A stretch of DNA of 64,000 nt from a virus. A program made the translations under genes and the position numbers. Below, piece by piece: positions 56,139 to 64,000 of this stretch (the first letter of the stretch is position 1; each line of letters starts with the position of its first letter). The notes beneath the pieces are model-generated. The model saw only the letters and a program-made list of their open reading frames with translations. It made no database searches and was not told the origin of the DNA. The stretch spans positions 1 to 64,000 of IMG/VR virus record IMGVR_UViG_3300035565_000044, one strand, 5' to 3'.

Positions 56139-56661
56139 ATTCATCAACCTTGAAAGGTTTAGACCAAACGTCTCGCTCAAAGCTTCTGGATAGGGCGTCA
56201 ACTAGATTGGCGTCTACAGGACGGTCATCGCTATGGTTATGTTCCATGCTGGTTAGGGAAACGCCGTCATTAATCATCTCCGCCGCCGCTTCTTCGAAGC
56301 TAACCTTGCACTTTTCCCCCTTACGTGGCGTGTATGTCTCTAGCTCTGGTTCTTCTCCCAAAAGATATCTGGCTCTTTCAGGAGTTATGATTTCATGGGC
56401 TAGATGACACTGACTAAGCGGTGGAAGGTCAATACTCTCTACAGGCGTGCGCCCATCCTCCCAGTGCAGCCCCTCAGCTCCACATGGCTCTGTTACCTTG
56501 CTGTGGTAGATCACCGAGCCATCTGTTTTAAGCGCGACACGGACCACAGAAGCGTGAGCATCATTTCCATTAATGGCGTATACAGCGAGATTACACTTGC
56601 AGTCTATGCCATATGGTTGCCCATGTACACAATTTGGGCAAGTCTTTTTCATTCCGTCCAT
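56137..56661 (-). CDS. Hypothetical Cys-containing protein
   Basis: 174 aa, GAAAGGCTAATGCC before ATG. N-terminal CPNCVHGQPYGIDCKC could bind zinc. A beta-rich middle (SVVRVALKTDGSVIYHSKV) and a helical acidic C-terminus (VSFEEAAAEMINDGVSL, DANLVDALSRSFERDVW). No family recognised. Confidence 0.55.
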   Translation of the reverse strand: MDGMKKTCPNCVHGQPYGIDCKCNLAVYAINGNDAHASVVRVALKTDGSVIYHSKVTEPCGAEGLHWEDGRTPVESIDLPPLSQCHLAHEIITPERARYLLGEEPELETYTPRKGEKCKVSFEEAAAEMINDGVSLTSMEHNHSDDRPVDANLVDALSRSFERDVWSKPFKVDE

Positions 56662-56674
56662 GGCATTAGCCTTT

Positions 56675-57007
56675 CTACTTAATAGGAAACATGCGAGCTA
56701 TTATTTCTTCGTCTGTTTCCTTCTCTATCGCTTTAGTAGCGCTACGCGTCTTTGCTATTTCTGCAAATGCGCGTATGTCTCCTAGATGCGCAATCCTCTC
56801 CACCTCCATCAGCGCGTTACAGATGTAAGGCGCCAGCGTTACAAAATCTTGGTATTCTTCCATTCCGTACATGCGAAATTCTGAATTTATTGGACCTTGA
56901 TAGTATTTGTAACACTGAGAAATATATTCAATGGCTACGCGCGCAACGCGCATATGATGCTCGTTGGGGGTAACGCTCTGAATTGGCTCAGCTTCTTTGT
57001 GTTTCAC
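56675..57007 (-). CDS. Hypothetical helical protein
   Basis: 110 aa from a GTG with AAAGGAAAGACT upstream. All-alpha (HHMRVARVAIEYISQCYKYY; FVTLAPYICNALMEVERI; ETDEEIIARMF). No family recognised. Confidence 0.55.
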   Translation of the reverse strand: MKHKEAEPIQSVTPNEHHMRVARVAIEYISQCYKYYQGPINSEFRMYGMEEYQDFVTLAPYICNALMEVERIAHLGDIRAFAEIAKTRSATKAIEKETDEEIIARMFPIK

Positions 57008-57066
57008 AGTCTTTCCTTTCGTACAGGGAAGGGCGAGCTAGCCTAAGCTAACCCGCCGTATTGTTT

Positions 57067-57681
57067 TTACAGTCCTTCTGCGTCTTCGTACACGTCATAT
57101 GGGTTGCAAAGTTCAGGCTCGGCAATCACATTCCCATAAACATCATGAGTAATATCAGCTCTACTCATGAACTCAGGAATAATTTCCAGTACACTACGTA
57201 TGCATACTTCTTTCTGCCTAAGCTTTTTTACAAAGCTTTCTTCAATATCATGAATAGCGTCTTCGTAGTTTCTATTAGCCCTAGTGTGGGCGTCTTCACG
57301 TCTGCGCAAATTTTCACGGTTCTTTATAAAATCTTCTGTTCCGTGTTCTCTGTTGTAGATATTAAAGTCTAGTTCTGCGGCCTTGGCGTTGTCGTCCCTG
57401 TTTCTCTCAGCTTGAGTCATTTCAAGGTCTTTTATATAGTGCTCTTCTAGGGTAAGAGTTGGATAAGGCGGAACCTTTATGTCATGGATAGTGCGCCAGT
57501 TAACGCCAAGGCGCACGTTCGCCATTTTCTTCTGAAAAAAATTCAGAAATTCAAACGCTTGCTTATGATTTATAACTTCTTCCCAATTCTTACACTCAAT
57601 AAGCGCTCGATAAGTTCCGCAGCTTTGGGTAGCTCCTACGTACTGCGCCCATGCCGCCATTTGTTTGACTGTGACTGCCAT
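57067..57681 (-). CDS. Hypothetical helical protein
   Basis: 204 aa, AAAGGAAAGACTAAT before ATG. Long helices with Asn/Arg/Glu (MTQAERNRDDNAKAAELDFN; NLRRREDAHTRANRNYEDA) suggest a coiled coil. The end is acidic. No family recognised. Confidence 0.55.
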   Translation of the reverse strand: MAVTVKQMAAWAQYVGATQSCGTYRALIECKNWEEVINHKQAFEFLNFFQKKMANVRLGVNWRTIHDIKVPPYPTLTLEEHYIKDLEMTQAERNRDDNAKAAELDFNIYNREHGTEDFIKNRENLRRREDAHTRANRNYEDAIHDIEESFVKKLRQKEVCIRSVLEIIPEFMSRADITHDVYGNVIAEPELCNPYDVYEDAEGL

Positions 57682-57742
57682 ATTAGTCTTTCCTTTCGTC
57701 AGTGACGCCCTTGGCGCCTGTGTTAGGGTATGATAGAGAAAC

Positions 57743-57952
57743 TTAATTATTAGTTACCTTTCCGCTTATTTTCACCTCGCCTTCCGCTATTTCGCGAAGC
57801 GTGCTTACATCTACGTCAAAGCCAACAACGATACGCAAGTTATTGTTATAATTGCGTAATACGTAGTCCCACGCTTCGATTGCGTTCTCTAAGCCAAACT
57901 CTTTAACGCGCGCACGGTCAACATCATCAGTTTCGAATATATGAATTTTCAT
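57743..57952 (-). CDS. Small hypothetical protein
   Basis: 69 aa, AAGGGAAAGAA before ATG. Alpha/beta (MKIHIFETDDVDRARVKEFG, then NLRIVVGFDVDVSTLREIAEGE). Its start overlaps the stop of the 58-aa gene upstream (ATGA). Function unknown. Confidence 0.55.
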   Translation of the reverse strand: MKIHIFETDDVDRARVKEFGLENAIEAWDYVLRNYNNNLRIVVGFDVDVSTLREIAEGEVKISGKVTNN

Positions 57953-58125
57953 TTCTTTCCCTTCTCGTATCGTTCGATCTTAGCGCGGTTAGCAGCTCTA
58001 AGCGATGCTGCACGTATGGCTTGGGTTACGCCTGTGCGCCCGTTAGACGCTAGCGCCACTCTCAACGACAAATCTATTGAAATGGCCATGCGTTCGTCAA
58101 ACACCTTTGCGAATTTGATATCCAT
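57949..58125 (-). CDS. Small basic protein, 58 aa
   Basis: ATG at 58125 with AGAAGGGGTGTAGC upstream, stop overlapping the next start by 4 bases. The product (FAKVFDERMAISIDLSLRVA, then RTGVTQAIRAASLRAANRAK, ending KIERYEKGKK) is helical and strongly basic at the C-terminus. It fills an otherwise empty 250-base gap in the array. Function unknown. Confidence 0.55.
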   Translation of the reverse strand: MDIKFAKVFDERMAISIDLSLRVALASNGRTGVTQAIRAASLRAANRAKIERYEKGKK

Positions 58126-58204
58126 GCTACACCCCTTCTAAAACCGCCTACGTTGGGCCGTGGCGGCTTTAAGAGAGGGGCAGGCTCTACACCTGCCCAT
58201 GATG

Positions 58205-59215
58205 CTAATTGCCGTGTACAAGCGCCCTTGTGACGTTGTCAAAGAAACTCAACTCAAGGCCAAGCTCCCTTGCAATCCTTACGCTTTCAGCGCGTTCAAT
58301 CAAATGACAACCGGCCTTTATGTCGCCATTGGGATAAACGCAATTGACGGTAAAAGAACCTACGCGTTTATTGATCTCGAACGTACTAACGATTCTCATA
58401 GAGCTTAGAAGCTTGTCCGTGGTTTTAAACAGCTCCACAGCTTCACTAAGAGGGACACGGGCGCCGAGTGATGTTTCTAACGTGTCGCCCTTCACTCTGA
58501 GATATGCGCCGCCGCTTGGCGTCTTGAAGCCTTCCCAAGGCAACCTGACGTGAGCGCCTTTCATCCATTCCGTTAACGCCTCAAGTTGCGACAGCCTAAG
58601 CAGGCGCTCTTGTTCGGTCTTGGCATCCAGTCGTTTCTTCTCACGCTTAGCGCGGGCAGCAACCTTCTTTGGATCGTTCGCCGCAAGGGCTAGGCGCTCA
58701 AATCTGGCGTTAATACGCGCCCAGTCGGCGCCGTAGTCGATTGCAGGTTCTTCAAGGTCGAATATGAGACAATATCCGGAAACGTCTCCACGGGAGCGCA
58801 AAAGAAAATTCCGCCCGTATTGGTTCCATTCGTCAGATTTTATCGCGCGTTCATATCTGTTAACGCCTGCTCTGTATTGACTTACAAGGTAATCAATGTT
58901 TTCCTTGTGCCTTATCCTGCTATCTCCGAAATCTGGCTCAATCCAAGGGACGACATAGCTGTGAACAAGATGCTTAGTCGCCACTTGTGCAAGGCCGAAA
59001 TGTTTACTTGTAGAGTTAGACCGATTGCGCGCTGCAATGTTAAGAAGTACAACTGATATATCATCTTTTTTTATGATATTTGCTATATTCATTGCGTATG
59101 AATATAATTTTGTTCCTAAAAAAGATATTGTGTTTTTAGCGTTGTTCGCTTCATCCTGCGTTTGCGCCGCCCACAAATGCGCAACCATTGCTGAGTTAAC
59201 TACTTTACGAGTCAT
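58205..59215 (-). CDS. Conserved phage protein of unknown function
   Basis: 336 aa, GAAAGGAAAGACT before ATG. The opening (VVNSAMVAHLWAAQTQDEANNAKNTISFLGTKLYSY) and the ending (GSFTVNCVYPNGDIKAGCHLIERAESVRIAREL) follow a pattern common to a conserved protein of many phages, with a charged coiled coil in the middle (KVAARAKREKKRLDAKTEQER). No catalytic site is apparent. One of the two larger genes of the right-hand array. Confidence 0.65.
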   Translation of the reverse strand: MTRKVVNSAMVAHLWAAQTQDEANNAKNTISFLGTKLYSYAMNIANIIKKDDISVVLLNIAARNRSNSTSKHFGLAQVATKHLVHSYVVPWIEPDFGDSRIRHKENIDYLVSQYRAGVNRYERAIKSDEWNQYGRNFLLRSRGDVSGYCLIFDLEEPAIDYGADWARINARFERLALAANDPKKVAARAKREKKRLDAKTEQERLLRLSQLEALTEWMKGAHVRLPWEGFKTPSGGAYLRVKGDTLETSLGARVPLSEAVELFKTTDKLLSSMRIVSTFEINKRVGSFTVNCVYPNGDIKAGCHLIERAESVRIARELGLELSFFDNVTRALVHGN

Positions 59216-59295
59216 AGTCTTTCCTTTCTTGAGTTAACGTCTACACGCTAGCAGCCACAGCGGCGCCATGGCTGCTAACATTTAGGCATTATCTC

Positions 59296-59529
59296 TTATT
59301 CCCATCCTTCCGGATTCTGCGCCTTTTCCGCTGTCATAACGTCAATAATATTCTGCAACATGCTTATTAGCAGTTTAATCTCGTCAATTTTTATAGGTAT
59401 TGATTGAGACTCATGCGAAAATTCATTTGCTTCTAGATACGCGCATTTCCTATAATTTTCGTATGAAATTGAAATGTAGTCGTCATAATATGTATGAAGT
59501 GTATGTTTTACTTCATCCTTTCCTTTCAT
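59296..59529 (-). CDS. Small hypothetical protein
   Basis: 77 aa, AAAGGTAAGGAAAAG before ATG; overlaps the 59526 stop by 4 bases. Beta strand with Tyr (HTYYDDYISISYENYRKC) and a final helix (IKIDEIKLLISMLQNIIDVM). The helix resembles the ends of the 60237 and 60454 products, so these may be related small proteins. Confidence 0.5.
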   Translation of the reverse strand: MKGKDEVKHTLHTYYDDYISISYENYRKCAYLEANEFSHESQSIPIKIDEIKLLISMLQNIIDVMTAEKAQNPEGWE

Positions 59530-59777
59530 CTTTTCCTTACCTTTATCGAATTTCCAGGCGAGAAAAAGTTCTGCTCAAACTTGGGATGCTTCCAAGCTGT
59601 TTCGCGCCTCATAAGGTTCTCTGCGCTTTTCTTCGCTTGCGCCGCAGTCTCTAATACGCCCCATGCGCCGCCTACGGACTGCTTAGCCAAAACTTCGCCG
59701 CTAGCGGTTATCTTTATGGCGTGATACGTCCATTTCCAATATGAACGCAGTAGCGCCTTTTCCTTAGCTGACAGCAT
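59526..59777 (-). CDS. Small basic protein
   Basis: 83 aa, AAAGGAAGGACA before ATG. Basic helical start (AKEKALLRSYWKWTYHAIKI), then GGAWGVLETAAQAKKSAENLMRRE and a basic end. Function unknown. Confidence 0.5.
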   Translation of the reverse strand: MLSAKEKALLRSYWKWTYHAIKITASGEVLAKQSVGGAWGVLETAAQAKKSAENLMRRETAWKHPKFEQNFFSPGNSIKVRKR

Positions 59778-60153
59778 TGTCCTTCCTTTGCGCCGCCTTC
59801 AACATCAACTCAGCGAAAAATTCTTCCATATTTTTCCTATATTTTTTCTCTTCTCTCACTTTCCTTAAGCGCTGCGCCTTTGTCGCTGGCGCCTTCTTAT
59901 ATTCTCCCCTAACAGCGTCGTCTAATTCCTTTAATAAATAGTTAATTAGCTTATGCTGCTCATCATGCCAAGCCTGATACTCCACATTATTTTCAGCAAT
60001 AACGCTTGCGAGTTGCCCCACTTCAGGCATGGGTTTATATGGGTTGTCGTAATGGTGGAGACTGGCGCTTGTGAGAATTGATTTGATATCTCTGTATGGT
60101 ATCCCTGATATGGTAACGTTTCCGTCCTTATGGAGTTTGACGCGTAGGCTCAT
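59764..60153 (-). CDS. Hypothetical basic protein
   Basis: 129 aa from the ATG with GAAAGGAAAGGGT upstream; a longer in-frame start at 60201 lacks a site. Beta start (LRVKLHKDGNVTISGI), then helices rich in Lys and Arg (ATKAQRLRKVREEKKYRKN). parS-like site 14 lies 14 bases upstream. Function unknown. Confidence 0.55.
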   Translation of the reverse strand: MSLRVKLHKDGNVTISGIPYRDIKSILTSASLHHYDNPYKPMPEVGQLASVIAENNVEYQAWHDEQHKLINYLLKELDDAVRGEYKKAPATKAQRLRKVREEKKYRKNMEEFFAELMLKAAQRKDNAVS

Positions 60154-60166
60154 ACCCTTTCCTTTC

Positions 60167-60182
60167 CGTTTCACATGAAACA
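60167..60182. promoter_or_regulatory. parS-like palindrome 14
   Basis: CGTTTCACATGAAACA, 14 of 16 matches to parS with core changed to CACATG; upstream of the 60153 start. Confidence 0.5.
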
Positions 60183-60236
60183 AAACCATGCTAACGCCCA
60201 TGCCACGGCATAGGCGTTAACATTGTTCTGTTACCT

Positions 60237-60440
60237 TTATCTTATTTCCATGGCTGACTCTATTAGAGTCTTAAGCATTAAAATTTCACCACTATCCATT
60301 TTCGCGTATATTTCCCCGCCATCCTCAATCTGTATGGTTAAGGTAAATTCTTTTGTACCATTAACATGTCTAATTGACATTTTCTCTTTGTCGTCAATGG
60401 TGAATTTATGAATTGCTATTTCCTCAATCTTGTAAGTCAT
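60237..60440 (-). CDS. Small hypothetical protein
   Basis: 67 aa, AGGAAGGTAAAACGC before ATG. Beta-rich (EEIAIHKFTIDDKEKMSIRH, FTLTIQIEDGGEIYAKMD) ending in a helix (SGEILMLKTLIESAM). Layout matches the next upstream gene at 60454, suggesting a duplicated small gene. Confidence 0.55.
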   Translation of the reverse strand: MTYKIEEIAIHKFTIDDKEKMSIRHVNGTKEFTLTIQIEDGGEIYAKMDSGEILMLKTLIESAMEIR

Positions 60441-60453
60441 GCGTTTTACCTTC

Positions 60454-60672
60454 CTATCTGTTGAGCATAGCTCTCATGGCGTCAATAGTTTCTGAAAGTT
60501 TACGCAAATCGTCTGCGTAAAGACTCATAACAAAGAACTTCTTTTCCCCCTCTATTCCATGGGTTATTGAAAAGCGCACACATGGCGATGTTTCGTTGTC
60601 ATAGTTAATCTTTACAAATTCACCTGTTGACGCTTCAAAGCTGACTTGAGTTGTTATTCTAACCTCACCCAT
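60454..60672 (-). CDS. Small hypothetical protein
   Basis: 72 aa, AGAAAGGAAAGCGC before ATG. Four strands (RITTQVSFEASTGEFVKINY, CVRFSITHGIEGEKKFFVMS) and a final helix (DDLRKLSETIDAMRAML). Probably related to the 60237 product in fold. Function unknown. Confidence 0.55.
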   Translation of the reverse strand: MGEVRITTQVSFEASTGEFVKINYDNETSPCVRFSITHGIEGEKKFFVMSLYADDLRKLSETIDAMRAMLNR

Positions 60673-60735
60673 GCGCTTTCCTTTCTTGCTAGGGTTACTA
60701 AATTGGGCGAATTTCGCCCAATTGGATAATCCCAG

Positions 60736-60963
60736 CTATTCAGGTAACGCCCTAAGCGCCTTGTACGTAGGCTTACCTTTGCCGCCTATAGCCTTCCATG
60801 CGGCGTCTGCGGCGTCTCCATCCTTGCACCAGTTATTCCCTACGCCTGTTATGGTATCCCTGACGCCACCCATAAAGCGCTCTAGACGCATGGCGTCTTG
60901 CGCCCATGGATAACGTTTTAGGAGTTCTGCACGTAGGGCGACTAAAAATCCTGTTCTGGTCAT
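60736..60963 (-). CDS. Small hypothetical protein
   Basis: 75 aa, AGAAAGGAAAGCGT before ATG. Helical start (RTGFLVALRAELLKRYPWAQDAMRLERFMGGV), then GNNWCKDGDAADAAWKAIGG and a basic turn. Reminiscent of small phage proteins encoded near replication genes, but unassigned. Confidence 0.55.
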   Translation of the reverse strand: MTRTGFLVALRAELLKRYPWAQDAMRLERFMGGVRDTITGVGNNWCKDGDAADAAWKAIGGKGKPTYKALRALPE

Positions 60964-61017
60964 ACGCTTTCCTTTCTAGCTTGGTTAAATGAGCTTATTT
61001 CTGTGGGCTGGCGCCTG

Positions 61018-61269
61018 TTACAACTGAAAATAGTTGTGCGGTTTATATTCTGGATTAACTTCGTTTTGCATAAACGCGCACCACGTATCAGCATCGCGCA
61101 GAAGTCCTATGCGCTCAATAACACTAGCTGTGTCACAGAGCACGCGAGCTTTATCCGCGCTAGGCGCTTCTGCCATCTCCTCAATGGTCCGCATGTAGAG
61201 CGGACAAACAAATTCCTTTAATGGCTTAACCATTGCTAGAATTACGATGGCTTTAACAACTTCATCCAT
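61018..61269 (-). CDS. Small hypothetical protein
   Basis: 83 aa from the ATG overlapping the previous stop (TGATG). Helical with spaced Cys (VCPLYM, VLCDTAS, WCAFMQ). No family recognised. Confidence 0.5.
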   Translation of the reverse strand: MDEVVKAIVILAMVKPLKEFVCPLYMRTIEEMAEAPSADKARVLCDTASVIERIGLLRDADTWCAFMQNEVNPEYKPHNYFQL

Positions 61270-61763
61270 CACAGAACCAATTCCCCATCTGCATCAACAA
61301 TGTTAGTCAAACATGTAAGAAACGTATCTGCTATGTACTCTTTTATGTCTCTGTAGTTTTTACCAGTGACTTTTATGTTAATTTCGCCAAAGCATGGCGT
61401 TACTATTACTGTGTGGTCCGTCCATCCACAGTAATAACCGTTGCTATTCATGTGATGAAATGCAGTGATAAAGATAAGCTTGTCATCTGTTGACTTGTCA
61501 AAGTTAAACTGCGTTCCCTTGTCAAAACCACTACCGCTAGGCATATGCGCCTTGCATGCGTGCTCAATGGCGTGTAAGTGGCCATGAAAGTTTTGATATA
61601 AATGCTCAGCTTGCTTTTGCGTTTGCTTGGCGTTGTAGTTATCGCCTTTGGCTTCATATGCCTTGCTTCTGCATTCCGCTTCTGCCTCTAACTTTCCGCA
61701 GTTGCGCATGGCGTTAGCCTTCAGCGCCATGTAATAGTACAGCGGTTTGTTATGGAGTATCAT
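61269..61763 (-). CDS. Hypothetical protein
   Basis: 164 aa, AAAGGATTAGTAACCT before ATG. Helical first half with His/Gln/Lys (NAKQTQKQAEHLYQNFHGHLHAIEHACK) and a beta-rich second half (KLIFITAFHHMNSNGYYCGW, DHTVIVTPCFGEINIKVTG). Overlaps the 61750 gene by 14 bases. Function unknown. Confidence 0.55.
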   Translation of the reverse strand: MILHNKPLYYYMALKANAMRNCGKLEAEAECRSKAYEAKGDNYNAKQTQKQAEHLYQNFHGHLHAIEHACKAHMPSGSGFDKGTQFNFDKSTDDKLIFITAFHHMNSNGYYCGWTDHTVIVTPCFGEINIKVTGKNYRDIKEYIADTFLTCLTNIVDADGELVL

Positions 61764-61995
61764 AGGTTACTAATCCTTTCTTGCGCGGCCTTCCATGATA
61801 CCAATAATAAGCCTGTTGGCCCAATGGGCCACGCGTGACTTTGAACTTACAATCAGGCTCATTTTTCCGATATATTTTAAGCCATATTTCTGTTGTTCCA
61901 TCGGTTAGCGTCATGACTAGACGCCAACAGTTAGGCTTGGGCGCACGGGGATTGTAGCGCCATAGCCTTTCATAACTGGCGTATTCTATCGCCAT
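61750..61995 (-). CDS. Small hypothetical protein
   Basis: 81 aa, GGAAGGCAAGCC before ATG. Trp/Tyr/Arg-rich beta protein (ASYERLWRYNPRAPKPNCWRL, TEIWLKIYRKNEP). No family recognised. Confidence 0.5.
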   Translation of the reverse strand: MAIEYASYERLWRYNPRAPKPNCWRLVMTLTDGTTEIWLKIYRKNEPDCKFKVTRGPLGQQAYYWYHGRPRKKGLVTYDTP

Positions 61996-62090
61996 GGCTT
62001 GCCTTCCTTAGCGTAAGGCGCCGCCCACAGAAATAAGCTCATATCTAGGCATGCAATCTTAGAGCCTCATTGCGCTAGGCTAGTTAGATG

Positions 62091-63380
62091 TTAGTCTGAG
62101 AACTTGGCAAGAAGTGAATAAGCAGCAAACTCGTATTCGCGGCGTTTTTCCTGAATACGAATAGTTTTTGCAGCTTCTGTTAACGCCTCATGCGCATCAA
62201 ACACAGTTTCTATTGGATGCTGATTAGCATTGAAACCAATCTGCATAATCTTCTGCGTTTCTCCCTTGCCAATGGCTCTAACAAAAAGGCGCTGCAAGAA
62301 ATGCATTCTCGCCTCGTCTTTGTCATCATTCTTTTTGGAGTCAGTGATAGCCTTAATTCTTTCATTCTTCATTCCAGTTACCTGTTTAATGAAGGATGAA
62401 ATTTCTAGAGCGCTATCAAATATCTCGTCAGATTGACGGTTAATGCGCAGATTACCATTTTTGGTATGGTTAATCCGATGGGTTTTCTTCCCCATGACGC
62501 CACGCAAAGAAAGATTACAGCATACGCCTTGCAGCATCATACCTGTGAACCACGTAGACTGTGATTTTACCTCACTTCCACCAAACATTAAGCCTGGAAA
62601 GAATATATCAGGTAAACCACGACGCGTTTTTCCTATCTCTATAGGGTGGCCGTCTTGACATACAAAACACTGCATATCTTCCGGCCCCATAAAGAGACTG
62701 TTCTGCGCGTCCATATCATAGGGGTTATGCTCCATTGTTCCCCAGTTGATTTTTCCTGGAGTTTTCCACTTGAGCGGATTATTAGCCGTCAAATCACCTA
62801 GCAATGGGCGCAGCGCCCGCAAGAGTTGGGCGTTTGTCGTCCGTGTTTCTGGCGTAAACGCCAGCGAGCGCAATTCCCGTATGTCACCTTCGCCCCCATC
62901 CGCCGTGTACGCCGTTATTTTAGCGTCGGGCGCCAAATCCTTTAAACCTTCACGCAGAATTCTAGCCGCCCGTTTTGCATCGGGCAGCTTACGTAAATAG
63001 TTAGCTGGGATAGGCGTTTCCGCCGCTGCACATAACTGTGTAAACGCTAAATGCGTTGGATCGACGGGGATATATTCCCCCCTATGATTTGGAATAATAA
63101 TTTCCATGCTATCTGACACGACAATGTTGTGAATGTTCACTGTGTTGTCGTGGGAAATGCTTTCCCAATGCTCAGCGGCGTTTAAAAGTTCGTCAAACGA
63201 TGAAAACGTTTCATCGTCAGGACGCGTCGCCCATTGCTTAGACATGCTCCAGTCTACATCACCCATACGGTCAGGATTGACCTTATAAGCTCCAGATACA
63301 CGGCGCCCGTCATAGACAGGCTTAGTGTCCGCAACAACGTCAAACTTAGCGTCAATGATGGCTGGATTGTTGTTAGTCAT
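62091..63380 (-). CDS. DUF932 phage/plasmid-like protein
   Basis: 429 aa, AGGAAATGCAATC before ATG. The DUF932 (TIGR03299) family layout is visible: an early domain with DAFTQLCAAAETPIPANYLRKLP-like sequence, HNTVNIHNIVVSD in the loop region, RALRPLLGDLTANNPLKW, then SLFMGPEDMQCFVCQDG and WTGMMLQGVCCNLSLRG. DUF932 proteins are common in phages and mobile elements near repair and recombination genes; their role is unproven. Full length for the family. Confidence 0.8.
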   Translation of the reverse strand: MTNNNPAIIDAKFDVVADTKPVYDGRRVSGAYKVNPDRMGDVDWSMSKQWATRPDDETFSSFDELLNAAEHWESISHDNTVNIHNIVVSDSMEIIIPNHRGEYIPVDPTHLAFTQLCAAAETPIPANYLRKLPDAKRAARILREGLKDLAPDAKITAYTADGGEGDIRELRSLAFTPETRTTNAQLLRALRPLLGDLTANNPLKWKTPGKINWGTMEHNPYDMDAQNSLFMGPEDMQCFVCQDGHPIEIGKTRRGLPDIFFPGLMFGGSEVKSQSTWFTGMMLQGVCCNLSLRGVMGKKTHRINHTKNGNLRINRQSDEIFDSALEISSFIKQVTGMKNERIKAITDSKKNDDKDEARMHFLQRLFVRAIGKGETQKIMQIGFNANQHPIETVFDAHEALTEAAKTIRIQEKRREYEFAAYSLLAKFSD

Positions 63381-63485
63381 GATTGCATTTCCTCTTGTGA
63401 TAGATTGTGAGAAAGAAACGCAATGAGGCTATAGGATTGCATGCTAGGCTAGATACGGACTTGCTATTGCTGGCGCCAGTGTGGG

Positions 63486-63674
63486 TTATTTCTCAAGAAT
63501 TTTATGCAATGGCTTCATTACATGCTTAACCAATTCATTCTTTGCCATCACAAGATTTGTACGGCAAAGCAATGGCAATCCAGGTATTTGTAACACCTGT
63601 TCTATCATGTAGGTTGAACGCTCAACCCACTTGATAACCATGGATATTTGCGCCCGTTCTTCGCCGTCTATCAT
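63486..63674 (-). CDS. Small hypothetical protein
   Basis: 62 aa whose start overlaps the end of the 63671 gene by 4 bases. Helical (ISMVIKWVERSTYMIEQVLQI; LCRTNLVMAKNELVKHVMK). Function unknown. Confidence 0.45.
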   Translation of the reverse strand: MIDGEERAQISMVIKWVERSTYMIEQVLQIPGLPLLCRTNLVMAKNELVKHVMKPLHKILEK

Positions 63675-63964
63675 TGGCTTTTCTTCCTAGCAACTTTACA
63701 CATGCGCGCGCTATTGTTTTCGCTGACGCTGCACTCAATAAGAAAACTCATATACTTAGCTTTCCTATGGATAATTAACTCTAAATGGTCGCAGTGAAGG
63801 CCAGATTTTTTAGTGCAACCGTTATTACCGGCGCCTGCTTTCCAGAATAGGGTTAATTCATCGCCAGTCTTAAGCAGTGATACCACGGTTGACCATACGC
63901 TATCACAGCGTGATGCATGGTTCATTTCGAATGCATTCTCTATTTCATAGTCATAATTATACAT
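63671..63964 (-). CDS. Small hypothetical protein, possibly longer than the window
   Basis: 97 aa from ATG 63964, but the frame stays open to the right edge (residues read YGYNYDG before the Met), so the true start may lie outside. Contains several Cys (DSVW, GCTKKSGLHC, ECSVSEN, MCKVARKK) and a beta-helix mix. Function unknown. Confidence 0.4.
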   Translation of the reverse strand: MYNYDYEIENAFEMNHASRCDSVWSTVVSLLKTGDELTLFWKAGAGNNGCTKKSGLHCDHLELIIHRKAKYMSFLIECSVSENNSARMCKVARKKSQ

Positions 63965-64000
63965 TCCGTCATAATTATAACCATAAATAACAGTACTGGT

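Noticed and set aside
1-64000. CRISPR arrays, insertion sequences or integrase
   Set aside because: No regular repeat-spacer structure, no transposase or integrase motif and no terminal inverted repeats were seen on either strand.

Overview
This window is part of a large tailed-phage genome of the P22-like podovirus type whose host is probably an alphaproteobacterium. Phage signs are a tail, spike and DNA-ejection block, a lysis cassette, an ERF annealase, a DnaB helicase with Toprim primase, and a dense bank of small unknown genes. Alphaproteobacterial signs are a DUF2793 protein, two pieces resembling the end of the gene-transfer-agent baseplate 'megatron', a GcrA-like zinc domain, and an outer-membrane barrel of the kind seen in Hyphomicrobiales. 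Terminase, portal and capsid genes are not in the window.

Layout. Bases 1-25942 (+) hold virion genes: small beta-rich proteins, a catalytically dead SGNH-like protein, glycine-rich tip proteins, two pectate-lyase-fold spikes with Sec-like leaders, the P22 gp4-like and gp10-like plug proteins, and four ejection-type proteins, one with a muralytic head. Bases 25944-28590 (+) hold a GH108 endolysin, a holin-like protein and a coiled-coil membrane protein. Bases 28631-41802 are mosaic and mostly minus: ParB-fold protein, ERF annealase, outer-membrane barrel, MazG-like protein, GcrA-like regulator, dCMP deaminase, a VWA protein, three tRNAs and an AAA ATPase. Bases 41975-48095 (+) are the replication block (sigma70-like promoter, long structured leader, DnaB, loader-like protein, primase, a methyltransferase-like protein). 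Bases 48538-50560 form a Ro60 ribonucleoprotein locus. Bases 50557-53727 are mixed, and 53768 to the right end is a long minus-strand array of small genes with a shared AAAGGAAAG ribosome-binding site and a DUF932 protein.

Three things stand out. First, a Ro60 (TROVE-VWA) gene lies directly downstream of a separately promoted and terminated unit that encodes three tandem structured RNAs. All three share the same 5' and 3' ends and have closing helices that differ in sequence but still pair. The third encloses a complete tRNA cloverleaf, and the second carries a tRNA T-arm and acceptor stem in circularly permuted order. I read this as a phage Ro60 plus Y-RNA-like system. Second, nine intergenic arrays of degenerate 5-bp-phased repeats (NNNCG) sit just upstream of gene starts between 30.9 and 49.1 kb. 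Third, fourteen palindromes very close to the bacterial parS centromere site (TGTTTCACGTGAAACA) are spread over the whole window, four of them inside coding sequence. All functional statements rest on reading the sequence; no searches or folding programs were run.
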